Source: Planctomycetaceae bacterium (GTDB lineage Bacteria > Planctomycetota > Planctomycetia > Pirellulales > UBA1268). Taken from it: a stretch of DNA of 6,165 nt. The position numbers were made by a program, and so were the translations under genes. The notes under the pieces were generated by a model that was not told the DNA's origin, did not search any database, and was given only the letters and a program-made list of their open reading frames with translations. Every line of letters begins with the position of its first letter. Positions within the stretch are counted from its first letter, which is position 1. Of the stretch, positions 1-6,045 are shown one piece after another. The stretch spans positions 1 to 6,165 of the forward strand of contig JABHNP010000385.1 in assembly GCA_018694455.1 (NCBI GenBank), read 5' to 3'.

Positions 1-142
1 CAACATCACGTGTATCAGCAAGAATCACATCAGCTTTATTCAGCACAAACTGACGAGCCAGTGCCGCACCATTGATGCCGGCTCCGAGCACAACAACTGT
101 TGGCCCCGACACTTGTATTTCTTTTTGTGAAGAACGTTCCAT
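1..142 (-). CDS. FAD-dependent oxidoreductase, GlpD-like (N-terminal part only)
   Basis: This is the 5' end of a gene that runs off the left edge; 47 codons from an ATG at 142 are visible. After about 14 polar residues comes a Rossmann dinucleotide-binding strand and turn, VVVLGAGINGAALAR, with glycines at residues 20, 22 and 25. A second strand, VILAD, ends in an acidic residue (Asp43), the usual contact for the FAD ribose. The GxGINGA form of the motif is typical of aerobic glycerol-3-phosphate dehydrogenase (GlpD), which oxidises glycerol-3-phosphate to dihydroxyacetone phosphate at the membrane. Other FAD oxidoreductases of the DAO superfamily share this motif, so the substrate is not settled. 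The frame stays open upstream of the ATG and no Shine-Dalgarno sequence is seen, so the start is provisional. The gene is divergent from the STN-domain gene, 59 bases apart. Confidence 0.72.
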   Translation of the reverse strand, partial: MERSSQKEIQVSGPTVVVLGAGINGAALARQFVLNKADVILADTRDV

Positions 143-201
143 ACGGTGTACGATTGTGCCAGAAACTGACAAATCGTTACGAGATTTTTCGGGACCCGCT
201 G

Positions 202-1245
202 ATGACACGACCAGTCACAAATATATTCCACCCTATTCAACTCAGCATTGCTATCTGCATAGCTCTCGTGATGAGCGGCGCAGCAACGCCTGCATGGTCA
301 CAACCAGCTTTCCTAAACAGGCCTGTTCAAGCAACTTTTCAGCGAATCCCACTCGCACGACTCGTTTCACGACTCAGTACTATCAGTGACGGGATTATCG
401 TCCTTGACCGCCAGATCGACCCAACCCAGTACATCACGCTCGCCTGCGAAGGAGAGAGCCTTCATACGGTCTTATGGCGGCTTGCAGATGAAACAGAAAC
501 GGAGATTGCTATCCTTGAATCAAGCGTCTGGATCACACCCTACAGCAAGGCCAGCCAACTTGAGCAGGCAGATCGCAAGCGGCAGCGAACTCTTCGACAA
601 TTTCCTGTGACGGCACAAAAGCAACTTGGAACAAAGCGGCCGCTACAGTGGCTGGCCGGACAACAACCAGCCACGCTCATCATGGATCTGCTTTCACAGC
701 CAATAACATCGGGACAGCCAGCAACAACAGGACTTACGATCACAACAGATGGTCTTCCCGAGGAGATACCACACGACCATCTTGCAGCACAAACTATTCC
801 GCCACTGACACTTCCCGAACAGCTTGATCTCATTGCCATGCAGTATGACCAGCAACTTCTGTGGAGCCAAAGCTCTGAGTCGCAATCGACACTTGTGGTG
901 ACACCTGCATCGCTCCCGCCTTCTTCAGGAACAAAAAGGAGGGATCCAGAACAAAAGCCTGCTTCAACACGTCCTCCCAAGAACAAAATGAGTAACCGAG
1001 AACGATATACACTTCGTGTTGCAGCCCCGTTCGAGGAACTCTTTCAAGCCATATCACAGCGACTCAACCTCGAGCCCTCAATTGATACAGAAGCATTCAA
1101 GGCCCACAGCATCAACGCTCAGGAAATCATTCGACTCGAAATCAAAGATGCCAACCGTGATCAATTACTTGACGCAATCGTCAAGCCACTTGGACTTACG
1201 TGGTCCATTGACGACAAGACTCTTCACGTTACAGCTGGTGATTGA
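202..1245 (+). CDS. Secreted protein with three STN/secretin-N0-like blocks
   Basis: A 347-residue exported protein of unknown specific function. An N-terminal signal peptide is seen: basic start, hydrophobic core at residues 14-28, and likely cleavage after residue 33 (PAWS/QPAF). Three stretches follow a beta-alpha-beta-beta-alpha-beta-beta pattern like the short STN domain found at the start of secretins and TonB-dependent transducers: residues 42-113, about 148-235 (the most degenerate), and 269-347. A Pro/Ser/Lys-rich linker (236-268) joins the last two. The repeat assignment comes from reading the hydrophobic pattern, not from a search. No secretin pore, TonB box or outer-membrane barrel is present, so the protein should be periplasmic or surface-associated and probably binds partners. 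The frame can be extended to a TTG at 100, but that would run into the divergent gene and bury the signal peptide, so the ATG at 202 is chosen. No ribosome binding site is visible. Confidence 0.8.
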   Translation: MTRPVTNIFHPIQLSIAICIALVMSGAATPAWSQPAFLNRPVQATFQRIPLARLVSRLSTISDGIIVLDRQIDPTQYITLACEGESLHTVLWRLADETETEIAILESSVWITPYSKASQLEQADRKRQRTLRQFPVTAQKQLGTKRPLQWLAGQQPATLIMDLLSQPITSGQPATTGLTITTDGLPEEIPHDHLAAQTIPPLTLPEQLDLIAMQYDQQLLWSQSSESQSTLVVTPASLPPSSGTKRRDPEQKPASTRPPKNKMSNRERYTLRVAAPFEELFQAISQRLNLEPSIDTEAFKAHSINAQEIIRLEIKDANRDQLLDAIVKPLGLTWSIDDKTLHVTAGD

Positions 1246-1255
1246 CTTTTTTTAG

Positions 1256-1564
1256 CTATGCTTTAATGAGCGCACCAACCTGCTGCTCAATGCCTTCTCG
1301 AATTTTCCCGGCAAACATTGACGCCATTGCTGGTAGTTCGATTTGAATCACAAGCTCTGTCGGCAACACCTCAACAGCACTTTTGAACTGCATGCCCATA
1401 GCAGAAAACTGCACAGACAACTGATCTTCCGCATCCCAGCTTGCATGAATCGGACCAACCTGAGGCTCATACTGTGCCCGAGCTCTCGCGATTGCAGCAT
1501 CGATTTTCTGATGTGCCCCATCAACTCCAAGGCTGTGTGGCAATCTCACTTCCAATGGTTTCAA
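1256..1564 (-). CDS. Polyhydroxyalkanoic acid system family protein (PHA_gran_rgn-like)
   Basis: A 102-residue soluble protein resembling the small polyhydroxyalkanoic acid system family (PF09650-type). It begins with the family's typical opening, a short strand then 'HSLG' (residues 10-13). An amphipathic helix follows (about 16-32, ending in ARARAQ). Next are beta strands in which a Trp-rich 'experienced' segment (SWDAEDQLSVQFSAMG) leads to VEVLPTELVIQIELP, and the protein closes with a C-terminal helix (AGKIREGIEQQVGALI). Family members are found with PHA granule genes, but their molecular role is poorly defined and no PHA synthase is seen here. The start is TTG at 1564. AGGAGG lies 6 bases upstream, and an in-frame TGA (the mfnB stop, 1577-1579) excludes any earlier start. 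The gene sits 12 bases after mfnB and should be translated from the same mRNA. It converges on the STN gene with a 10-base gap. Confidence 0.78.
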   Translation of the reverse strand: MKPLEVRLPHSLGVDGAHQKIDAAIARARAQYEPQVGPIHASWDAEDQLSVQFSAMGMQFKSAVEVLPTELVIQIELPAMASMFAGKIREGIEQQVGALIKA

Positions 1565-1570
1565 AGATTT

Positions 1571-1576
1571 CCTCCT
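1571..1576 (-). promoter_or_regulatory. Shine-Dalgarno AGGAGG deciding a TTG start
   Basis: On the minus strand the six bases directly after the mfnB stop codon read AGGAGG, a perfect anti-SD match, six bases before the TTG at 1564. It fixes the start of the PHA-system-family gene. It stands out because the other genes in the window have no recognisable ribosome binding site. Confidence 0.8.
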
Positions 1577-2344
1577 TCAACAAGTATTCCGAACAATTCT
1601 GTCCTGTTCACGCTTTACGAAACCAAACCGACACTGTGAGGCGACCATCCGGACCAGTCCGATGTCAACTCGACCGTTTCGACCGCCCACACAAACAGCT
1701 GAACGTACTGCAACAGCCATAGGCTCACAGCCAGCAACAACCGAAACGTCCTGCAGAGACAGGCGGCCGGCCAGAACGATTCGAACGCCCAGATCACGGG
1801 CTTGCGACACCCACTGCTGAATTGTCTCAACAGTCACAAGATCCAGCAGGCTTCCGCTTTTGAGCTTATCAAATGTATCGACAAGGACGGTTTCCCACCC
1901 ATGACCAGCAGCCGCCTCGAGAACCGTATCGACAGCTGGGCTGCCCGCAGCCAGCCGATCCGCGTAGGCAACTGGAATTGCCTGCATGCGCTCTGGCAAT
2001 TGTTCAGCAACATTTTGAAAAACATGTTCCCACGGAGTGCCTACGCACAGCGATAGACCAAACTTTATAGCATCTGGCAATCGTTCGAGAGAGTGTAGTG
2101 AGCGGGCTACGTCCTGCCCTGCCGCAAACATGCCCTCATCATTTTCAACAAGTTCACCTCCGGCGACAGTCCATAGAAGCTGCTCTGGCACAACGGCAGC
2201 ACAGGCAGCGAGTGTCTTGGGCGCAGCCATTCCTAACGACCCATGCGAAGGCTCTTTGACATCAATTATTTCTGCTCCACCGTCGACGGCAGTCGCTACC
2301 TCATCAGCACAACGAACACTTACAAGTAACAATGTCTTACTCAT
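1577..2344 (-). CDS. mfnB: (5-formylfuran-3-yl)methyl phosphate synthase (MfnB, DUF556 family)
   Basis: A 255-residue TIM-barrel aldolase-like enzyme that condenses two glyceraldehyde-3-phosphate molecules into (5-formylfuran-3-yl)methyl phosphate, the furan precursor of methanofuran/methylofuran. Against the remembered Methanocaldococcus MJ1099 sequence the family landmarks are all present. They are 'GGAEIIDVKEPSHGSLG' with the Schiff-base lysine at residue 30, 'AIKFGL' with Lys94, 'AYADR' at 126-130, 'VLVDTFDK' with Asp156 and Lys160, 'IVLAGRLSLQDV', and 'VAVRSAVC' where the archaeal enzyme has VRGAAC. About 20 extra basic residues trail at the C-terminus. In bacteria such genes accompany tetrahydromethanopterin-linked C1 transfer in methylotrophs and planctomycetes, which is the likely pathway here. 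The ATG at 2344 overlaps the upstream gene's stop as ATGA, so it is favoured over a TTG two codons earlier. Translational coupling with that gene is expected. Confidence 0.9.
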   Translation of the reverse strand: MSKTLLLVSVRCADEVATAVDGGAEIIDVKEPSHGSLGMAAPKTLAACAAVVPEQLLWTVAGGELVENDEGMFAAGQDVARSLHSLERLPDAIKFGLSLCVGTPWEHVFQNVAEQLPERMQAIPVAYADRLAAGSPAVDTVLEAAAGHGWETVLVDTFDKLKSGSLLDLVTVETIQQWVSQARDLGVRIVLAGRLSLQDVSVVAGCEPMAVAVRSAVCVGGRNGRVDIGLVRMVASQCRFGFVKREQDRIVRNTC

Positions 2345-2949
2345 CCACAACAGCCCTCTACCGCGTTATTTGAAGCACACCGATCAACAACTGGCTGTCG
2401 CTTTGCAACTGCAAGACGCCCATTGATTCGACGAAGTGTCTCCACGATGAGTGGCTCAGACCAGCGACCGTCGATAATAAGATAGCCATCCTCCCAGCCT
2501 GCCCAAGGTCCGCGACGCACACTGGCAATGTCACCAAACCGTTCAGCGATGCGAACAACCAGGGTCCCAACGCGAAAATCTGCGTCCTCCGCAACAACCG
2601 GTTCTCCTAAGCGATCGAGTGGCTGGCTTCCCAGGAAAAAACATTCAACAGCGTCCAAAGGAATTTTTTCGAGTGACGCGGGCCCCATTCGAACCATGAC
2701 GAAAGAGCCCTCCAGAAAAACTCTTTCTTTTCTGGCCATGAATGCGACAACACCAAGTGTGCCGCTAAAAGTTCCAATGACTGCTGCACAAAGAAGCACC
2801 ACCAACGAAATTCCACCTGAAAAGCGGAAGGCAATTCCACAGAGAATGAGTGATACGACAACGAGAAACGCCGCAAGGCCAGCTAGCAGACTAGCCAACC
2901 GCAGGTTCGACGTAAGCCAGGTTTGTTTCTGTGTTTCCGAGTATGTCAT
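2341..2949 (-). CDS. Two-helix membrane protein of unknown function
   Basis: A 202-residue protein that I do not recognise. A short polar N-terminus is followed by two hydrophobic helices (residues about 18-41 and 46-71) forming a hairpin. A basic 'ARKERVFLEG' stretch and a soluble domain (about 75-185) rich in beta strands come next, ending in an Arg-rich helix (IVETLRRINGRLAVAKR). The strand pattern after a helical hairpin resembles bacterial PH-like membrane proteins, but that is only a structural guess. The positive-inside rule suggests the soluble part is cytoplasmic. It is the first gene of the mfnB operon and overlaps mfnB by four bases, so its product is expected alongside MfnB. The ATG at 2949 is chosen over a TTG at 2982 because the longer form adds a hydrophobic leader with no start signal. 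No Shine-Dalgarno sequence is seen. The reading frame is intact and has no strong homologue that I can name. Confidence 0.75.
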   Translation of the reverse strand: MTYSETQKQTWLTSNLRLASLLAGLAAFLVVVSLILCGIAFRFSGGISLVVLLCAAVIGTFSGTLGVVAFMARKERVFLEGSFVMVRMGPASLEKIPLDAVECFFLGSQPLDRLGEPVVAEDADFRVGTLVVRIAERFGDIASVRRGPWAGWEDGYLIIDGRWSEPLIVETLRRINGRLAVAKRQPVVDRCASNNAVEGCCG

Positions 2950-2956
2950 TGGAGAA

Positions 2957-2962
2957 ATTGTA
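2957..2962 (-). promoter_or_regulatory. Possible -10 element of the mfnB operon (leaderless start)
   Basis: On the minus strand TACAAT (within TATACAAT) matches the -10 consensus at five of six positions. It ends seven bases before the ATG at 2949, so transcription would begin at or next to the start codon. That would explain the missing ribosome binding site. No convincing -35 is found at the proper distance (GCGTTG at best), so this is tentative. Confidence 0.3.
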
Positions 2963-2990
2963 TAGACAGCGAAGATAAGCAACGCCCATC

Positions 2991-3019
2991 TTTAGGAACA
3001 GAAAGTTTTGCTAGATTAT
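2991..3019 (+). promoter_or_regulatory. Weak candidate promoter for the antiporter gene
   Basis: TTTAGG at 2991-2996 and GATTAT at 3014-3019 are separated by 17 bases and lie about 50 bases upstream of the ATG at 3072. They match the housekeeping consensus at three and four of six positions. The site sits in the 122-base divergent gap between the mfnB operon and the antiporter gene, where a plus-strand promoter must lie if transcription starts locally. Confidence 0.22.
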
Positions 3020-3034
3020 CTTACGATTTACAGC

Positions 3035-3052
3035 GGGCGGCCAGGCCTGCCC
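3035..3052 (+). other. GC-rich inverted repeat in the antiporter leader
   Basis: GGGCGG at 3035-3040 can pair with CCTGCCC at 3046-3052 around a short loop (CCAGG), with one bulged T. It stands out in a local AT-rich stretch, 19 bases before the antiporter ATG. There is no following T run, so it is not a terminator. It could fold in the mRNA leader or be a protein site. The function is unknown. Confidence 0.3.
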
Positions 3053-3071
3053 TTGTTATCTAGAGAACAGC

Positions 3072-4715
3072 ATGCAAGAGACAGCTCCGTCAACCAACAC
3101 CGTGCGGCACAGTTCCCGCGTCACCCTTATCGGGATTTCAGTTTTGGCCGCACTGTATCTGGCATCAGCTTTTCTCGGCATGCCTCAGCGAGGCCGAGAT
3201 CTGCTTGTCGCCGCAAACGCCGCCCATGACAACCATGTCGCATCGCCTGAAGAACATTCTCACATGGATGATGGGAGTCATGCAAATGAGTCTGAGTCGC
3301 ATGCAGAGGAACACGCCTTAGGCCATCGAGAACTAACACACACCGGAGCACCACCAACAGCATGGGCGGTTACTCCGTTTGTCTTATTGTTAGGTGCCAT
3401 TGCTGTACTTCCACTGATTCCTTCACTGGCGCACTGGTGGGAAAAAAACTCAAGCAAACTCCTTGTTGCCGGCGTCCTAGGCCTCGCCACACTGGCCTAC
3501 TATTTATTCCTTCACGGAACTGCTGTTGAACAGCATTTCCCTGCGCACGCTGTGGTAGCTCCACCAGCACATGGACTTTCGTGGGCCATTACGAGAACTG
3601 TTCTCGGAAACGCACTCTTTGCTGAATACGTGCCGTTTATCACACTGCTCTTTGCGCTGTACGCAATCACTGGTGGCGTGCGAATCGAAGGCGACATGCA
3701 GGCAACGCCAACGGTGAACACGATTCTGTTGGCGACAGGGTCTTTGATGGCGAGTTTTATTGGCACAACCGGTGCTGCAATGCTTCTTGTACGACCGCTT
3801 CTCGAAACAAACCATGAACGCAAGTACGTTGTGCATACGCTCGTCTTCTTCATTTTTCTTGTGTGCAACTGCGGAGGCTGCCTTCTTCCGATTGGCGACC
3901 CACCACTATTTCTGGGCTACCTTCAAGGGGTACCATTTCTTTGGACCTTTACGCTTTGGCAAGAATGGCTGGTCGTGAACATCACCCTCCTTGCCATCTA
4001 CTGGATATGGGATTGTTTTTTTGCATATCCGTCAGAACGGCTTGTTGACCGCATCTATGACAAAGCAACCGTCCGACCACTACGTATCACAGGGCTTTTG
4101 CTGAATCTGCCTCTTATGGCAGGGGTTATTTTTGCGGTGGCGCTGCTCGATCCATCCAAGGCGATACCGGGCACTACGTGGCATCCATGGATTTTCTTAC
4201 GAGAAGTTGTCTTACTCGGCCTTGTTGGATGTTCACTGTGGTTTGGATCAACAGCAATCAGAGTAAAGAACGGCTTTAGCTACTTTGCAATCATCGAGGT
4301 CGCCGTTTTGTTTGTCGGCATTTTTATATGCATGCAACCAGCTCTTGCCATTCTCAATGAGCATGGTGCAAGCCTTGGAATCCGTTCACCAACTGCGTTC
4401 TTCTGGACAACGGGGGCACTCTCCAGCGTGCTGGATAATGCCCCCACCTATCTGGTCTTTTTCAAGACAGCACAATCGCTCCCTGCCACTGGTGAACTTG
4501 TTGCCGGCGTTGAAGCAGGCCGGCTCACGGGTATAAGCCTTGGAGCGGTCTTCCTTGGTGCGATGACATACATAGGGAATGGGCCAAACTTCATGGTGAA
4601 AGCCATTGCAGAGGGTGCCGGTGTCAGGATGCCAAGCTTTTTCGGGTACCTTCTCTACAGCGGATGCGTGCTGATTCCGGTTTTTGTTCTTGTCGACTAT
4701 ATCTTCCTTCCATAA
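3072..4715 (+). CDS. NhaD/CitMHS-type sodium:proton antiporter family protein
   Basis: A 547-residue polytopic inner-membrane transporter of the ion transporter superfamily, closest to proteins annotated as sodium:proton antiporters (NhaD) or putative citrate transporters (CitMHS_2). Helix 1 is at about residues 17-36; a dozen or so further hydrophobic segments run from residue 100 to the end. Two related halves carry the family signatures. The first half has 'FIGTTGAAMLLVRPLL' (229-244) and 'GGCLLPIGDPPLFLGYLQG' (268-286). The second has 'SSVLDNAPTYLVFF' (Asp455, Asn456) and 'YIGNGPNFMVKAIAE' (500-514). These broken-helix motifs normally form the ion pathway. A His-rich loop (52-90) separates helix 1 from the rest. 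The substrate is uncertain: Na+/H+ exchange is the best guess, organic anion transport the alternative. The ATG at 3072 lacks a clear ribosome binding site. RNase D follows 26 bases downstream on the same strand, so the two may be co-transcribed. Confidence 0.85.
   Translation: MQETAPSTNTVRHSSRVTLIGISVLAALYLASAFLGMPQRGRDLLVAANAAHDNHVASPEEHSHMDDGSHANESESHAEEHALGHRELTHTGAPPTAWAVTPFVLLLGAIAVLPLIPSLAHWWEKNSSKLLVAGVLGLATLAYYLFLHGTAVEQHFPAHAVVAPPAHGLSWAITRTVLGNALFAEYVPFITLLFALYAITGGVRIEGDMQATPTVNTILLATGSLMASFIGTTGAAMLLVRPLLETNHERKYVVHTLVFFIFLVCNCGGCLLPIGDPPLFLGYLQGVPFLWTFTLWQEWLVVNITLLAIYWIWDCFFAYPSERLVDRIYDKATVRPLRITGLLLNLPLMAGVIFAVALLDPSKAIPGTTWHPWIFLREVVLLGLVGCSLWFGSTAIRVKNGFSYFAIIEVAVLFVGIFICMQPALAILNEHGASLGIRSPTAFFWTTGALSSVLDNAPTYLVFFKTAQSLPATGELVAGVEAGRLTGISLGAVFLGAMTYIGNGPNFMVKAIAEGAGVRMPSFFGYLLYSGCVLIPVFVLVDYIFLP
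3225..3341 (+). other. Histidine-rich acidic loop encoded within the antiporter
   Basis: Codons 52-90 of the transporter gene encode nine histidines among many Glu, Asp and Ser residues (His 52, 55, 62, 64, 70, 77, 81, 85, 90). The segment is hydrophilic, lies between the first helix and the main membrane domain, and has no repeat at the DNA level. Such loops in other transporters bind zinc, nickel or similar ions or sense pH; that role here is inference. Confidence 0.7.
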
Positions 4716-4741
4716 CTCATTGATGTCTGGACTCTATTTTG

Positions 4742-5977
4742 GTGAAGCGTTCTCAGCCGGTACCAAGTGAACACGACTTTATAACGACCGAGAGTCAGCT
4801 CGCGTCATTGGTAGAACGGCTCGACCAATACGACTCTCTTGGCTTTGACACAGAGTTTGTGTCTGAACATACATACCGCAGTCAGCTCTGCCTTATTCAG
4901 GTAGCAGCAGGTGATGTACTTGCTGTGATCGACACGCTCAAGGTTCAGGAACTGGAACCTTTCTGGCGACTGATGACAGACCCGAAGCGAACAACGGTTG
5001 TTCATGCCGGGCGTGAAGAAATGGGATTTATTCTGCATGCCATCGGTGAACGCCCTGCACACCTCTTTGACGTGCAAGTTGCCGCTGGGCTGGTTGATCA
5101 CGACTACCCTGCTGGGTATGCATCCGTTGTGCGACGAGTCCTTGGGCAGCCGACAAACAAGGGTGAGACACGCACCGACTGGCGAAAACGACCACTGACT
5201 CCGGCACAGATTGAATACGCACTTGATGATGTGCGGTATCTTGATGCGATCTGGAAGACACTTGAGACCCGGCTGGAAGATCGTGGCCGTACAGCGTGGA
5301 TGCAGGAAGAAATGCTCACCTGGATGGATGAAGTAGCTGCCTCCTTTACGAGGAAGCGATGGCGACGAGTCTCTGGGCTGAATGGCCTGAAGCGACGGGA
5401 ACTTGCAGTCGCCCGTGAATTGTGGCACTGGCGTGACAGCCTTGCAGAGTCGCGGGACATGCCACCGAAGCGGGTTTTGCGGGATGACCTCATCGTTGAA
5501 CTCTGCAAGCGAAAAAATACTGACCCACAGCAAATTGCTGCAGTTCGCGGCATGCAGCGGTCTGACTTGCGGCACATCCTGCCATCAATTGCAGATGCCA
5601 TTGAGCGTGGCCTGGCACTGCCTGATGACGAACTTCCCGGTGGCGAACGGCACAAAGCCCCACCACCTCAACTCAATGTGCTTGGACAGTTTCTGGCAAC
5701 TGCCGTCGGGGGGCTCTGCCGCCAACTTGAAATTGCACCTTCACTTGTTGGCACCGCGAGTGACATGCGTGAACTCCTGGCCTACAAACTCGGTCATGGA
5801 CAAGACGAAGCACCACCCACCCTTACCACTGGCTGGCGAGCAGAAGTTGTTGGGGACCTCATTGATGACCTGCTAGCTGGCAAAGCGTCACTTCGGATCA
5901 GTGACCTCACGTCACGAGATCCTCTTGTTATCGACCGCACGGAGAGCCATTCGCCACCAGAAGACACAAGCAAATAA
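4742..5977 (+). CDS. rnd: Ribonuclease D (DEDDy exonuclease with two HRDC-like domains)
   Basis: A 411-residue cytoplasmic 3'-5' exoribonuclease that trims precursor tRNAs and other structured RNAs. The exonuclease domain fills residues about 10-200. ExoI is 'GFDTEFVSEHTYRSQLCLIQ' with Asp36 and Glu38. ExoII is 'VVHAGREEMGF'. ExoIII is 'YALDDVRYL' with Tyr159 and Asp163. 'ETRTDWRKRPLT' before ExoIII is a strong RNase D signature. An HRDC domain follows at about 220-300 (ELWHWRDSLAESRDMPPKRV...), then a more divergent HRDC-like domain (about 312-400). The overall layout and length are slightly longer than E. coli RNase D. The ExoII position that is Asp85 in E. coli is Glu93 here. An in-frame TGA at 4721 limits the start to CTG 4727, TTG 4739 or GTG 4742. 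GTG is chosen as the commonest codon; no ribosome binding site is seen. It follows the antiporter gene closely and lies near a tRNA gene on the opposite strand. Confidence 0.9.
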   Translation: MKRSQPVPSEHDFITTESQLASLVERLDQYDSLGFDTEFVSEHTYRSQLCLIQVAAGDVLAVIDTLKVQELEPFWRLMTDPKRTTVVHAGREEMGFILHAIGERPAHLFDVQVAAGLVDHDYPAGYASVVRRVLGQPTNKGETRTDWRKRPLTPAQIEYALDDVRYLDAIWKTLETRLEDRGRTAWMQEEMLTWMDEVAASFTRKRWRRVSGLNGLKRRELAVARELWHWRDSLAESRDMPPKRVLRDDLIVELCKRKNTDPQQIAAVRGMQRSDLRHILPSIADAIERGLALPDDELPGGERHKAPPPQLNVLGQFLATAVGGLCRQLEIAPSLVGTASDMRELLAYKLGHGQDEAPPTLTTGWRAEVVGDLIDDLLAGKASLRISDLTSRDPLVIDRTESHSPPEDTSK

Positions 5978-5982
5978 ATCTT

Positions 5983-6013
5983 CTCTGACTCTAGGCAAAA
6001 TGTTCTGTCAGAG
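5983..6013. terminator. Inverted repeat, possible terminator between rnd and tRNA-Ser
   Basis: CTCTGAC at 5983-5989 and GTCAGAG at 6007-6013 are perfect complements around a 17-base loop. The repeat begins five bases after the rnd stop codon and lies 33 bases beyond the 3' end of the minus-strand tRNA. Read on the minus strand it is followed by a T-leaning tract (AAGATTTATTT); on the plus strand no T run follows. It may end transcription of one or both convergent genes. The long loop and short stem make it weak. Confidence 0.4.
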
Positions 6014-6045
6014 CGGAATGGCACATAGTAATACAATGACGTAAG

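Noticed and set aside
150..175. TGGCAC on the minus strand as a sigma-54 promoter for the FAD oxidoreductase
   Set aside because: The required GC of the -12 element is missing at the proper distance.
100..201. Upstream TTG extension of the STN-domain gene
   Set aside because: It would add 34 residues before the signal peptide and overlap the divergent FAD oxidoreductase gene.
540..986. Antisense open frame of 148 codons inside the STN gene
   Set aside because: Cys/Ser/Trp-rich low-complexity translation opposite a gene with a signal peptide and ordered repeats.
2528..2965. Plus-strand open frame of 145 codons opposite the membrane-protein gene
   Set aside because: Thr/Arg/Ser-rich translation with no hydrophobic or domain pattern; the opposite strand encodes clear membrane helices and an ATGA overlap with mfnB.
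4805..5575. Long antisense open frame (256 codons) opposite rnd
   Set aside because: It lies wholly within the well-supported RNase D gene, has no recognisable domain or start signal, and its composition is that of a shadow frame.
5104..5655. Second antisense open frame (183 codons) opposite rnd
   Set aside because: Ser/Arg-rich translation with no domain, a typical by-product of the rnd codon usage.
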